DNA of 32,619 nucleotides from Bacillus sp. BA3 (GCA_002835675.1 PIZR01000011.1:51310-83928), one strand, 5' to 3'; numbered from the stretch's first letter, positions 16,362 to 24,437 are shown. The notes: a model not told the origin generated them from the sequence alone. Translations and numbers: made by a program.

Positions 16362-17876
16362 TTATTGTAAGTATTCCTTTTTTGAAGGTGTTTCCACTCT
16401 TGTTTTACCCATGAAGAATACCGTGATTGCTGCAAGACCGATCGGAATGAGAGCCAAGGTGAATATCAATGATATCGAATCGGACATCGCATGAACGATT
16501 TTATCCAGGATAAAGTCCGGAATCTCGGCACGTGCATCCGATTGGAAGAGCTGACGTGGGTCATCCATCAAGCCGGCTGTATCCGGACCTCCTTGCATTC
16601 CTTTAAATGCATCCGTCATTTTACTTTGGAATACATTGGTCTGAATCGCTCCATAAATCGTTACACCGAGTGTCATCCCAAATGAACGGAGGAATGAGTT
16701 TGTTGAGTTGGCTGACCCCCTGAATCTAGGTTCCAAGTTGTGAATGGACGCAATAGGCAAAAGGGAGAAGGAAAAGCCCATTCCAAATCCAGTCAGAATC
16801 ATATACAAAGTTAATAAAGTCCTGCTGGTATCAGGGGTGATGGTTCCTAATAGAAGCATTCCTGCAAAATAACAGATGACAGAAACCGTCATTAAGTTGC
16901 GAAAACTTGTCTTTGTATTGAATATCCCGCCAACTGCACTGCCGAATACAGAACCAAGCATCATGGGAGTTAGGATCAATCCGGCATTTGTTGCAGAACC
17001 ACCGTAAACTGCCTGCACGAAAATCGGGATATAGACGGTTAATATAATGAATGTACCGCCATAAAGAATGGCTAAGATCTGAGAAGTGGCAAATAATCGC
17101 CTTTTAAACAGCCATAATGAAATGATTGGATCTTTTGCCCTTTTTTCGAAAAAGAAAAATGCAACGAAGAAAACCAAAAAACTGGCAAACAGGCCTATGA
17201 TGGGAGAGGAACTCCAGCCATACTCCCCGCCCAGTTCGAGAGCGAACATTAAGCTGATAACGGCAATGACGAGTGTTGCTGCGCCACCCCAATCAATTTT
17301 TTGCTCTTGGTTGTTGGGTGACTCTTTGTAGTAATTCCAGATGAAAAATAAAGAAATGATCCCAATCGGAACATTGACGTAGAAAATCCAGTGCCAGCTG
17401 GAATATTCAGTGATATAAGCGCCTAAAAGTGGTCCCAATACGCTTGATGCCCCAAACACAGCACCGAAAAGTCCAGTTAATTTTCCCCGTTTTTCAGGTG
17501 GGAAAATATCAAAAATGATCGTAAAGGCTATAGGCATCAAAGCGCCTCCGCCTATCCCTTGGATTGCACGGAAGATACTTAACTGCACTATGCTCTGGGC
17601 CATGCCGCATAATGCGGAGCCGATTAAAAAGACTATAAGTCCAAAAATAAAAAACCTCTTTCTTCCATACATATCGGAAAGCTTACCGAATATCGGCATA
17701 CTTGCCATCGTGGCGACCATATAGGCAGATGTCACCCATACAAACTTATCGAATCCGCCTAAATCAGAAACGATCGTTCCCATTGCAGTCGCAACAATCG
17801 TATTATCCATTGCTGACATCAAGATACCCAATAGTAAACCGGCAACAATGAATTTTTGTTTTTTTTGAGCGTTCAT
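16362..17876 (-). CDS. MFS multidrug exporter, DHA2/EmrB-QacA type
   Basis: A 504-aa 14-TM drug:H+ antiporter. Motifs: MDNTIVATAMG near 23-33 (motif D1), GKLSDMYGRKRFF near 64-76 (motif A) and RAIQGIGGGALMP near 108-120 (motif B). AAGGAGG precedes the ATG. The gene diverges from a MarR regulator across 129 bp that carry a perfect palindrome, the usual layout of a MarR-controlled efflux pump. It is distinct from the 11844-13298 exporter and has no Fur box. The substrate is unknown; a xenobiotic or phenolic compound is likely from the regulator class. Confidence 0.9.
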   Translation of the reverse strand: MNAQKKQKFIVAGLLLGILMSAMDNTIVATAMGTIVSDLGGFDKFVWVTSAYMVATMASMPIFGKLSDMYGRKRFFIFGLIVFLIGSALCGMAQSIVQLSIFRAIQGIGGGALMPIAFTIIFDIFPPEKRGKLTGLFGAVFGASSVLGPLLGAYITEYSSWHWIFYVNVPIGIISLFFIWNYYKESPNNQEQKIDWGGAATLVIAVISLMFALELGGEYGWSSSPIIGLFASFLVFFVAFFFFEKRAKDPIISLWLFKRRLFATSQILAILYGGTFIILTVYIPIFVQAVYGGSATNAGLILTPMMLGSVFGSAVGGIFNTKTSFRNLMTVSVICYFAGMLLLGTITPDTSRTLLTLYMILTGFGMGFSFSLLPIASIHNLEPRFRGSANSTNSFLRSFGMTLGVTIYGAIQTNVFQSKMTDAFKGMQGGPDTAGLMDDPRQLFQSDARAEIPDFILDKIVHAMSDSISLIFTLALIPIGLAAITVFFMGKTRVETPSKKEYLQ

Positions 17877-17956
17877 TTATTTTCCTCCTTCGTATCAACC
17901 AGCTCATGAATTTCCTTTACATGGTTGAAGGGTAAACGTTAAGATGAAACAAAACA

Positions 17957-17979
17957 TTTATCTTGAAAATCAAGATAAA
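17957..17979. promoter_or_regulatory. Palindromic MarR operator
   Basis: TTTATCTTG - AAAAT - CAAGATAAA: perfect 9-bp arms with a 5-nt spacer, between the divergent MFS and marR genes. Size and symmetry fit a MarR dimer site. It lies 27 bp before marR, so autoregulation is likely. Confidence 0.82.
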
Positions 17980-18005
17980 TTTAAGTGTAAAAGGGGTGGC
18001 ATTTT

Positions 18006-18485
18006 ATGTCAAGCGATAATAAGGTGAATGGAGCTCTGCTTAAGAGCTTAACACACAGATTGCAGCGGTATGGAATGAGATCCGTATTATTTCAACAAAA
18101 TATGGCCCACAAAATAGGTGTATCCCATACGGACTTAAAGAGTGCTGAAATATTGAATGAAACGGGACCGATTACGGCCGGTGAATTATCCAAAATTACA
18201 GGATTGAGCACGGGATCGGTCACGGCACTGATCAATCGCCTTGAGAAATCCGGTTATGTTAAAAGAGAACGAGATCAATTGGACGGAAGACGGGTGATGA
18301 TTGCACCGATACCCAAAAGGCAGGAACAGATTAAATCGCACTATCAATCGCTTTCTATGGCCACCAAGGAGTTATGTTCATCTTATAATGAACAAGAGCT
18401 AATATTGATCAATCAATTTGTTGAGGATATCACAAAAATCATGGACAAAGAAAATGACAAATTAATGAGTGAGCGGGAAAGGTAG
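18006..18485 (+). CDS. MarR-family transcriptional regulator
   Basis: A 159-aa winged-helix repressor. The DNA-binding core runs ~45-105: ITAGELSKITGLSTGSVTAL then NRLEKSGYVKRERDQLDGRR, which carries the D-x-R-R wing. Flanking helices form the dimer interface. It has no Cys, so a thiol-oxidation mechanism of OhrR type is unlikely; ligand binding is more probable. AAGGGGTGG precedes the ATG. The divergent MFS exporter is the likely target through the operator at 17957-17979. Confidence 0.92.
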   Translation: MSSDNKVNGALLKSLTHRLQRYGMRSVLFQQNMAHKIGVSHTDLKSAEILNETGPITAGELSKITGLSTGSVTALINRLEKSGYVKRERDQLDGRRVMIAPIPKRQEQIKSHYQSLSMATKELCSSYNEQELILINQFVEDITKIMDKENDKLMSERER

Positions 18486-18513
18486 CCGGTATGCAGGCTG
18501 CCTTTTTTATTTT
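18481..18513 (+). terminator. Terminator of marR
   Basis: GGTAGCC / GGCTGCC (one G-U pair) with an 8-nt loop and a TTTTTTATTTTT tail. The left arm overlaps the marR stop codon. Confidence 0.8.
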
Positions 18514-18608
18514 TAGCCAGCTGGCAGTTTCTTATCAATAATAAAAGGAGTAGAGTGAAATTTATTTAAAAAAGAATGAACAATGTCACGTTTCCAGTAA
18601 AATATATA

Positions 18609-18638
18609 TTGATAATGATTTTCATTATCTGCTAATAT
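18609..18638 (+). promoter_or_regulatory. efeO promoter with Fur box
   Basis: TTGATA (18609-18614) and TAATAT (18633-18638) are 18 bp apart. The Fur box GATAATGATTTTCATTATC (18611-18629, 17 of 19) fills the spacer, the same design as the feuA promoter. Confidence 0.88.
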
Positions 18639-18672
18639 GAATCTACAAATCATTTCAAAGGGAGAATACACT

Positions 18673-19518
18673 ATGAAAAAAGCAAAGGCGTCATTAGCGG
18701 TCTTACTATCAACCAGCCTATTATTTGGCTGTGCGCAGGAAAAGGAAGAAGCCAAGCCGGCAGATGATAATGCCAAAGAAGCAAGTGCGAGTAAGCTTGA
18801 TGATGTATCTAGCGAGTACCGGGAATATGCCATCGGTGAAATAGAAGAGTTCGTAAACGCAACGGAAGAATTCACTGAGGCCGTATCTGCCGGTGATATT
18901 GAAAAAGCGAAGGAATTATACGCACCAGCCCGTATGCATTATGAGAGAGCGGAACCAATCGCTGAAGTATTTGGGGATCTTGATCCCAAAATCGATGCGC
19001 GTGAAGGGGATGTCAAAGATGAAGACTGGGGCGGTTACCATAGGATTGAAATGGGGCTATGGCAAGAAAATACAACGAAGGGCTACGAAAAGTATGCAGA
19101 ACAATTAATGAGTGACGTCAATTTGCTTCGAGCCAAAGTTGAAACGGTTGAGGTAACACCTGATTTGTTGATCACGGGTGCGGTGGATTTATTGAATGAA
19201 GTTTCCACGAGCAAAGTGACAGGAGAAGAAGACCGATACTCCCATACCGACCTGTATGATTTCGTTGCAAATGTTGAAGGTGCAGAAAAGATCTATGAAC
19301 TGCTTACTCCAGCGCTAAAAGAAAAGGACGCGAAGCTTGCTGAGGAAATCCAACAACGTTTTGACGATGTATACGGCTTGCTTGAAAAGCATAAAGAAGG
19401 GGATGGCTACATCTCATATACGGATTTAAAGAAATCTGAAGTCAAGGAGTTAAGTCAAGCAATTGATGCATTGGCTGAACCACTTTCGCAAATAGGGATT
19501 GTAACGGAGGAATCTTAA
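18673..19518 (+). CDS. efeO: EfeO-type iron-uptake lipoprotein (M75/imelysin domain)
   Basis: A 281-aa extracytoplasmic lipoprotein with the lipobox LFGC (Cys20). An imelysin/M75 domain covers ~45-275, with the metal-site motif G-x-H-x-x-E at GYHRIE (His123, Glu126). The frame opens at 18637, but AAAGGGAG sits 8 nt before ATG 18673, which also starts a proper signal peptide. It lacks the N-terminal cupredoxin domain of E. coli EfeO, as in other short M75-only forms. In Bacillus (YwbM) it is thought to bind iron and pass it to EfeU. It is the first gene of efeO-efeB-efeU under a Fur box. Confidence 0.93.
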   Translation: MKKAKASLAVLLSTSLLFGCAQEKEEAKPADDNAKEASASKLDDVSSEYREYAIGEIEEFVNATEEFTEAVSAGDIEKAKELYAPARMHYERAEPIAEVFGDLDPKIDAREGDVKDEDWGGYHRIEMGLWQENTTKGYEKYAEQLMSDVNLLRAKVETVEVTPDLLITGAVDLLNEVSTSKVTGEEDRYSHTDLYDFVANVEGAEKIYELLTPALKEKDAKLAEEIQQRFDDVYGLLEKHKEGDGYISYTDLKKSEVKELSQAIDALAEPLSQIGIVTEES

Positions 19519-20811
19519 TTGAAAGAACATACGCCTAAAGATGAAACCGGACTTTTTACAAAAAAAGTGAGTCGTCGAAATATGTTGAAAACGGCAGGAG
19601 TTGGTGGAATCGGAGTCGTGATAGGGGCTTCTGGATTTGGCGGGCTGCTGACACTTTCTGAACAAAGGGCAAAGGGACAAACTAAGGATATCGTTCCTTT
19701 TTATGGAGCACATCAAGCCGGTATCACCACTGAGGCGCAAGATAACCTTTACTTCGCATCATTGGAAGTAACCACAGATAAAAGGTCAGACCTAATCCAG
19801 TTATTTAAGGATTGGACAGAGGCTGCGGCTCAGATGACTGAGGGGAATTTGATTGGTGAAGCATCACATAATACGAATATGCCCCCAAAGGATACGGGGG
19901 AAGCGAAAGAATTATCACCCTCCAATTTAACGATCACTTTTGGAGTGGGTCCGACCCTGTTTTCGAAGGATGGCAAAGATCGATTTGGTTTGAAATCGAA
20001 AAGGCCTGCAGAATTAAAGAATCTGCCTCAATTCCCTTTAGATGCTTTAGAAGAAGAATGGAGCGGTGGGGATATTTGTATTCAAGCATGTGCAGATGAT
20101 CTCCAAGTGGCTTTTCATGCCGTCCGGAACTTAGTGAGGATCGGAAGAGGGAAAACGATCATTCATTGGGCACAAACAGGTTTTCAACGGTCTAAGCAAG
20201 CCGATTCACAAAAAACGACACCTCGTAACCTTTTCGGGTTTAAGGATGGGACTGTCAATCCGGATACGAATAATGACAATGAAATGAATGAGCATGTTTG
20301 GGTGAAGGGTGAGGACGGTCCTGACTGGCTTGTTGGGGGCAGTTATATGGTGGTGCGCCGAATCCAGATGTACATTGAAGTTTGGGACCGGACAATATTG
20401 AAAGAACAAGAAAATACGTTTGGCCGTCATCGTGACAGTGGAGCTCCATTAGGAATGAAGAATGAGTTCGATACCGTGGACCTTGAAGCTAAAGATCCAA
20501 ATGGAAATCGGGTCATTCCGGAAGATTCGCATATAAGTCTCTCCAGGGGGGACGGAAAAGCAAAGATATTGAGGCGTCCATATTCATATGCAGATGGAAT
20601 GGATCCTAAAACAGGGAGCTTCAATGCAGGCTTGCTATTCATTTGTTTTCAGCGAAATCCAAGTAAACAATTCATTCCCATACAAGAGCGACTGGCGAAA
20701 AATGATAAGCTCAACGAATATATCGTTCACAAGGGCAGTGCCATGTTCGCTTGTTTACCAGGTGTGAAAAAGGGTGGCTATATTGGGGATTCCCTTTTTG
20801 GAAAAATATAA
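19519..20811 (+). CDS. efeB: EfeB-type Dyp peroxidase, Tat-exported
   Basis: A 430-aa heme peroxidase of the DyP family. The N-terminus carries a twin-arginine signal (SRRNML at 18-23, then a hydrophobic AGVGGIGVVIGAS stretch), so it is exported folded. The DyP signature is GFKDGTVNP with catalytic Asp243. The start is TTG 19519, directly after the efeO stop, with GGAGG 8 nt upstream. In the EfeUOB system (YwbN in B. subtilis) it is proposed to oxidise Fe(II) for the ferric permease; heme-iron release has also been suggested. It sits between the binding protein and the permease. Confidence 0.94.
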   Translation: MKEHTPKDETGLFTKKVSRRNMLKTAGVGGIGVVIGASGFGGLLTLSEQRAKGQTKDIVPFYGAHQAGITTEAQDNLYFASLEVTTDKRSDLIQLFKDWTEAAAQMTEGNLIGEASHNTNMPPKDTGEAKELSPSNLTITFGVGPTLFSKDGKDRFGLKSKRPAELKNLPQFPLDALEEEWSGGDICIQACADDLQVAFHAVRNLVRIGRGKTIIHWAQTGFQRSKQADSQKTTPRNLFGFKDGTVNPDTNNDNEMNEHVWVKGEDGPDWLVGGSYMVVRRIQMYIEVWDRTILKEQENTFGRHRDSGAPLGMKNEFDTVDLEAKDPNGNRVIPEDSHISLSRGDGKAKILRRPYSYADGMDPKTGSFNAGLLFICFQRNPSKQFIPIQERLAKNDKLNEYIVHKGSAMFACLPGVKKGGYIGDSLFGKI

Positions 20812-20828
20812 TCTCAAATGAGGACGTG

Positions 20829-20866
20829 AAAATCGCCAGCATGGAAATTATCCAGTTGGCGATTTT
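20829..20866 (+). terminator. Internal hairpin between efeB and efeU
   Basis: AAAATCGCCAGC and GTTGGCGATTTT (one mismatch) enclose a 14-nt loop, just before the efeU ribosome site. The T run is short, so partial termination or transcript stabilisation are both possible. Confidence 0.6.
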
Positions 20867-20891
20867 AGTTCATGAATAAGGAGGGACCAGT

Positions 20892-22646
20892 ATGACCGTT
20901 TCTAAATGGAAGAGTGGTATATTGGTTTTAATCGTCAGCCTTTTATTTCTTTCGACGGCTGTAAGGGTTGTTTCGGCGGGTGAAAACCATGATCAGCTTT
21001 TTGTTTATATTGGCGATAGTTTAATGAAGGTAAAATCCGGAGAACTTGAGGAAGTATCGAAAAATATCGATCTTTTCGAGAAAGATTGGCAAACGATAAA
21101 AACGGACAGCAAGAGTGCGAGGGAAGTCGACGAGAGGCTGTCTGCGGTAAAAAGTGCTGTGAGAGACCAAGCCTCCACAGATGAAATCAAGAAGCGATTA
21201 TCGGCATTATCCAGTACTCTTGTTATTTATGATACCAACGAAAACCCTGTTGACAAGACGGACTATGAAGAACGCTTAGAAGCAATACTTCCTTTAATAG
21301 ATACGTTGGAAGCTTCGATAACTGAAGGTGACTTTGATCAAGCTAAAGTTCAATATACCAGCCTTCTGAGTCAATGGACCGAAGCAGAGGTCATTGTCAG
21401 GGAGAAAAGTGTTGCTGCATATGGTGAATTTGAAACGAAAATGGCCTTTGTGCGGATAGCGATTACCCAAGACCCACCTGATTCGGAAAAAGCCCAAAAA
21501 AATCTAGCTGAATTGAAGGGCCTAATCGAGGATTTCCTTGCTGGTAAAGTTGAAGAGGGAAGCCAGGAGAATACCTATTCCCTTGGGGATGTAACGCAAC
21601 TTTTACAAGGAAGTGCAACGGATATTGAAAAGGGTGACATCGATTCTGCCGTTGATCAGCTAAATGAGATCTTGACAATTTGGCCTAATGTCGAAGGGGA
21701 GGTCTCCACAAGGGACAGCAAGCTTTACAGCGATATGGAAACGAAAGTCCCGACCGCAATCAGCCTATTAGAATCGAAAAAGGTAAAGGCGGAGGAAGCG
21801 AAGGGAATCGTTTCCGACTTAAACACAAGGTTACTCCCTTTAATTAATGATACGGGATATACGACATGGGATGCCGCTTCGATCCTTTTGCGGGAAGGGT
21901 TGGAAGCACTCTTAATTGTAGCTACATTGCTGTCTTTCCTAAAGAAAATCGGGCAAGCGGACAAACAAAAATGGATTTGGACAGGGGTTGGTGCGGGTTT
22001 AGTTGCCAGTTCCATATTGGCGGTCATAATCAATATCGTTTTCTCTCAGATCACGGCTGCGTCAAGCCGGGAATATATTGAGGGAATCACTGGGATAATA
22101 GCCGTATCGATGATGTTGACAATTGGTCTTTGGCTTCATGGTAAATCGAATGTTCATGCATGGAACCGGTATATCGACAAGCAAATGAACCAAGCCATTG
22201 CTACGGGAAGCATCATCTCTTTCGCTTTGATCAGTTTTCTATCCATATTCCGTGAAGGGGCCGAGACGATTATCTTTTATGCCGGTATGGCTCCTTATAT
22301 GGAATTAAAGCAGCTGCTGAGCGGGATTTTCCTTGCCTTCCTCATTTTAGTGGTAATTGGTTTCATCATGCTGCGCTATAGTGTGAAATTACCGATGACC
22401 CTATTCTTTAAAGCGGCAACGGTACTCATATATGCCTTGGCTTTCAAGATTCTTGGAGTCTCCATTCATTCACTTCAGGTTTCACAGGTGATACAGACAA
22501 ATACGATCAGTTCCTTTCCGTTTGTAGAAACGATAGGTCTTTATCCAACAATGGAAACGCTGGTGCCGCAAGCTGTATTAATTTTGCTGATTGTTTTGGC
22601 GACCATTTGGGTCAAAAAGAGTAATTCCTTACGTACAACCGAATAA
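20892..22646 (+). CDS. efeU: EfeU-type FTR1 iron permease with N-terminal extracytoplasmic domain
   Basis: A 584-aa protein with three parts: a signal-like helix (~8-28), a helical, charged extracytoplasmic region (~30-325) and an FTR1 permease with about seven helices (~328-580). The permease carries both iron-binding R-E-x-x-E motifs, REGLE (334-338) and REGAE (454-458). AAGGAGG-type bases precede the ATG. It is the membrane channel of the EfeUOB system (YwbL in B. subtilis). The long N-terminal region has repeated E/D/K-rich helices and may act in iron capture; that is an inference. It is the last gene of the operon. Confidence 0.93.
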   Translation: MTVSKWKSGILVLIVSLLFLSTAVRVVSAGENHDQLFVYIGDSLMKVKSGELEEVSKNIDLFEKDWQTIKTDSKSAREVDERLSAVKSAVRDQASTDEIKKRLSALSSTLVIYDTNENPVDKTDYEERLEAILPLIDTLEASITEGDFDQAKVQYTSLLSQWTEAEVIVREKSVAAYGEFETKMAFVRIAITQDPPDSEKAQKNLAELKGLIEDFLAGKVEEGSQENTYSLGDVTQLLQGSATDIEKGDIDSAVDQLNEILTIWPNVEGEVSTRDSKLYSDMETKVPTAISLLESKKVKAEEAKGIVSDLNTRLLPLINDTGYTTWDAASILLREGLEALLIVATLLSFLKKIGQADKQKWIWTGVGAGLVASSILAVIINIVFSQITAASSREYIEGITGIIAVSMMLTIGLWLHGKSNVHAWNRYIDKQMNQAIATGSIISFALISFLSIFREGAETIIFYAGMAPYMELKQLLSGIFLAFLILVVIGFIMLRYSVKLPMTLFFKAATVLIYALAFKILGVSIHSLQVSQVIQTNTISSFPFVETIGLYPTMETLVPQAVLILLIVLATIWVKKSNSLRTTE

Positions 22647-22650
22647 TATA

Positions 22651-22676
22651 ATGGGACTGATGCATGTCAGTCCCAT
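22651..22676. terminator. Bidirectional terminator, efeU / DUF4395 gene
   Basis: ATGGGACTGA / TCAGTCCCAT, a perfect 10-bp stem with a 6-nt loop, sits between two convergent genes (stops at 22646 and 22689). Confidence 0.82.
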
Positions 22677-22688
22677 TTGTGTATGGTA

Positions 22689-23114
22689 TTAGCGAATAGA
22701 TCGGCGATAGGAATATTGCTTCCATTGATAAAGGATAAAGCAGCCGATGCAGAATCCAAGGATGGCTATGAGAGAAGCCAATCCGACCATCAAGGTGAAT
22801 ATATAACCGGTAACATCCCAACCCAGCAAAAAAGATATGAATCCAAGTCCTAAGCAAACGACAGCTATTGCTTGGTTGAACTGTTGTTGTGAATGATCTT
22901 CAGGAATATAATCGGAGGGTTTCTTTTTAAGAAAGAGCTTGGCGAGACGCATCACTGGATTGAAATTAAAGAGAAGACCTAAAAGTCCTGCAGTTAAAGG
23001 AATCACTAATATCCACATTTGTCCCGTTAATAAGGCGGTGGCTACGCTTAACAAAATGACCCATTGATTCGTTCGTACTAAAGGACGGGGAATGGAACGG
23101 ATTTCACTCGTCAT
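22689..23114 (-). CDS. DUF4395 membrane protein
   Basis: A 141-aa integral membrane protein with about four hydrophobic segments (~17-31, 33-49, 82-99, 104-127). The features LLFNFNPVMRLAKLF, a QQFNQAIA loop start and GFCIGCFI near the C-terminus match my memory of the DUF4395 family; Cys116 and Cys120 lie near the end of the last helix. No biochemical function is known to me. GGAAGG precedes the start. The gene is convergent with efeU and divergent from the 39-aa protein at 23294. It has no clear Fur box of its own, although the box at 23224-23242 lies 110 bp upstream. Confidence 0.8.
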   Translation of the reverse strand: MTSEIRSIPRPLVRTNQWVILLSVATALLTGQMWILVIPLTAGLLGLLFNFNPVMRLAKLFLKKKPSDYIPEDHSQQQFNQAIAVVCLGLGFISFLLGWDVTGYIFTLMVGLASLIAILGFCIGCFILYQWKQYSYRRSIR

Positions 23115-23223
23115 ACTAATACCAACCTTCCTGATATGTTTTGTTTATATTTTATCTTTATTTTAATCATATGTGAAGTCTAACAAATTAAAGATAAAAC
23201 CTTATTTATAATAATTTTAATTT

Positions 23224-23255
23224 AGTATTGATTATCATTAATAAAGTAGTATAAT
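23224..23255 (+). promoter_or_regulatory. Promoter with Fur-like box for the 39-aa protein
   Basis: A consensus -10 TATAAT (23250-23255) follows TTGATTATCATTA. The Fur-like stretch 23224-23242 matches about 13 of 19 positions, with an intact ATTATCATTA core. It covers the -35 region (TATTGA, 18-bp spacing, or TTGATT, 15-bp). Confidence 0.55.
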
Positions 23256-23293
23256 ATGTATAACAAGAAAATAAAGTGAGGAGGACAGTATAA

Positions 23294-23413
23294 ATGGTAG
23301 CAAAAGTTTGTGAAACATGCGGAACACCAATAAAAAAGCTAAAGCATTCTGCCCTTTGCCAATGCGGTCCTAAGATTTTGAGCAATCAATTCTCAGTTAA
23401 AACGAAAAAATAA
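23294..23413 (+). CDS. 39-aa Cys-rich zinc-ribbon-like mini-protein
   Basis: A 39-codon frame with a strong GAGGAGG site 9 nt before ATG and a consensus promoter. The product is basic (eight Lys) and holds C-E-T-C at 6-9 and C-Q-C at 22-24, a spacing that suggests a small metal site of zinc-ribbon or rubredoxin-knuckle type. There is no signal peptide or membrane segment. I do not recognise a named family. The Fur-like box upstream and the nearby efe operon suggest a link to iron, but this is inference. The strong translation and transcription signals make it a credible gene despite its size. Confidence 0.7.
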   Translation: MVAKVCETCGTPIKKLKHSALCQCGPKILSNQFSVKTKK

Positions 23414-23443
23414 ATCCGTGGAATAGATCATAAATTAAACCAT

Positions 23444-23692
23444 TAATCGGTTTGAGTTTATAGACAAAAGGGTTTCCATTTAATTTTTTATACAAAGTTG
23501 ATTGGAGCGGGTGTTCGAGGCTCCAGCGGGAAAAGCGTGCTCACGGAGACCCCGCAGGCAAACCGAAGAGGCTCCCGGACCGCCCGCGGAAAGCGAGTCC
23601 CTACGTTCCAATCAACGTTCATATTTTATACACTCTCAAAAATGCAGGCAATCTTAATTAATATCAAGTTTGTCTACAGTCTGAACCGATTA
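23444..23692. repeat. Composite dispersed repeat, copy 2 (inverted)
   Basis: The GC-rich module (23497-23616, 120 bp) has terminal inverted repeats GTTGATTGGA / TCCAATCAAC and is homologous to 6054-6147 in the opposite orientation. A degenerate 40-bp palindrome (23642-23680) lies 25 bp beyond it, mirroring copy 1. The whole is enclosed by a larger inverted repeat: TAATCGGTT...TAGACAAA (23444-23468) against TTTGTCTA...AACCGATTA (23669-23692). There is no transposase. The frame through it is incidental. Confidence 0.85.
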
Positions 23693-23715
23693 TTCAATTA
23701 ATCGGTTTTTGTTTT
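23684..23715 (+). terminator. Terminator-like hairpin at the repeat edge
   Basis: AACCGATTA / TAATCGGTT with a 6-nt loop, followed by TTTGTTTTT. It could end transcription from the 39-aa gene after reading through the repeat. Confidence 0.7.
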
Positions 23716-23822
23716 TCCAATGAAGGGTAAAGAGGGTAATAAATATTTTTCATTTCAATTAAAATAATGTACGATTAGGGAATAGAATAAAACGTCATGG
23801 AGGAAAAAGACATACTTTCAGT

Positions 23823-24269
23823 TTGTCAAACCATCACGTGACGGTTAGGAGGGGTTATGTTGGGAACGAGACTTTAAAAATTGGCGAGTTGGCGGAAATG
23901 GCGAATGTTACGAAAAGAACTGTAGATTATTATACAAACCTAGGCTTGCTTAAAGCAGAACGTTCCGCCTCTAATTACCGTTATTATTCAGTCGGTGAAC
24001 TTGAAAGGCTTCGCCGTATCGAGGGATACAAAAGAGAAAACCTTTCATTGGAAGATATTAAAGAATTACTTAAGAAGGATAAGGAAGACACATCAGCAAT
24101 TGAGGAAAAAGGTCTTCAACTCAAGAATAAAATGGATGGCCTGAACGAGGAACTTCAGGAATTCATTAGCTTGATTGAAAAGGACGGAAAAAGTGAGCTT
24201 CTTCTAAAAAAACAGATATCCCGCGAAAGCATGGCCTTAATCCAATCATTGCTAGTGTTGCTGGTATGA
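23823..24269 (+). CDS. MerR-family transcriptional regulator (start unclear)
   Basis: An up to 148-aa regulator. The MerR helix-turn-helix and wing run from LKIGELAEMANVTKRTVDYY through SNYRYYSVGELERL, followed by a coiled-coil dimer helix (~75-125). There are no Cys residues, so a CueR-type metal site is absent; the effector is unknown. The frame reaches back to TTG 23823, but no ribosome site fits it (GGAGG is 19 nt upstream). The clear AGGAGGGG plus ATG pair (23847-23859) is out of frame with the MerR sequence by one base. Either a GTG (23838) or TTG start is used weakly, or a one-base loss has broken the start. The HlyC-type gene follows, as MerR and CorC-like genes adjoin in B. subtilis (yhdQ-yhdP). 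Confidence 0.75.
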   Translation: MSNHHVTVRRGYVGNETLKIGELAEMANVTKRTVDYYTNLGLLKAERSASNYRYYSVGELERLRRIEGYKRENLSLEDIKELLKKDKEDTSAIEEKGLQLKNKMDGLNEELQEFISLIEKDGKSELLLKKQISRESMALIQSLLVLLV

Positions 24270-24380
24270 TTAAAATTTATCCCTATAGTTTTTTGCACAA
24301 AGGTGCATATTAACGAAATAGGCTAAAGGGTTTTGATTAGGCAAAAATCGCTTTTTGAAACGAAAATAACCATTTATACA

Positions 24381-24437
24381 GGAGGTGCTTGGGATTTAGC
24401 CGTACATGTCTAATCCGAAGGTCAGAAGGATGGGCAC
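24381..24437 (+). other. Structured leader before the CorC/HlyC-type gene
   Basis: A very strong GGAGGTG (24381-24387) is followed by TTG 24389, which opens a 62-codon frame overlapping the start of the next gene. The same RNA can form GGATTTAG / CTAATCC (24392-24416, one bulge) inside a possible GTGC / GCAC closing stem (24385-24388, 24434-24437). This could be a leader peptide or cis-regulatory RNA. It matches no riboswitch class I recognise. The rest of the gap (24270-24380) shows nothing definite. Confidence 0.35.

Noticed and set aside
23498..23701. 67-codon frame in the second composite repeat
   Set aside because: It lies within the repeat module and palindrome. It has no ribosome site and no family resemblance.
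23797..23841. 14-codon frame upstream of the MerR gene
   Set aside because: No ribosome site and no recognisable content; likely incidental.
23823..24269. CueR-type copper regulator
   Set aside because: The protein has no cysteine, so the usual metal-binding site is absent.
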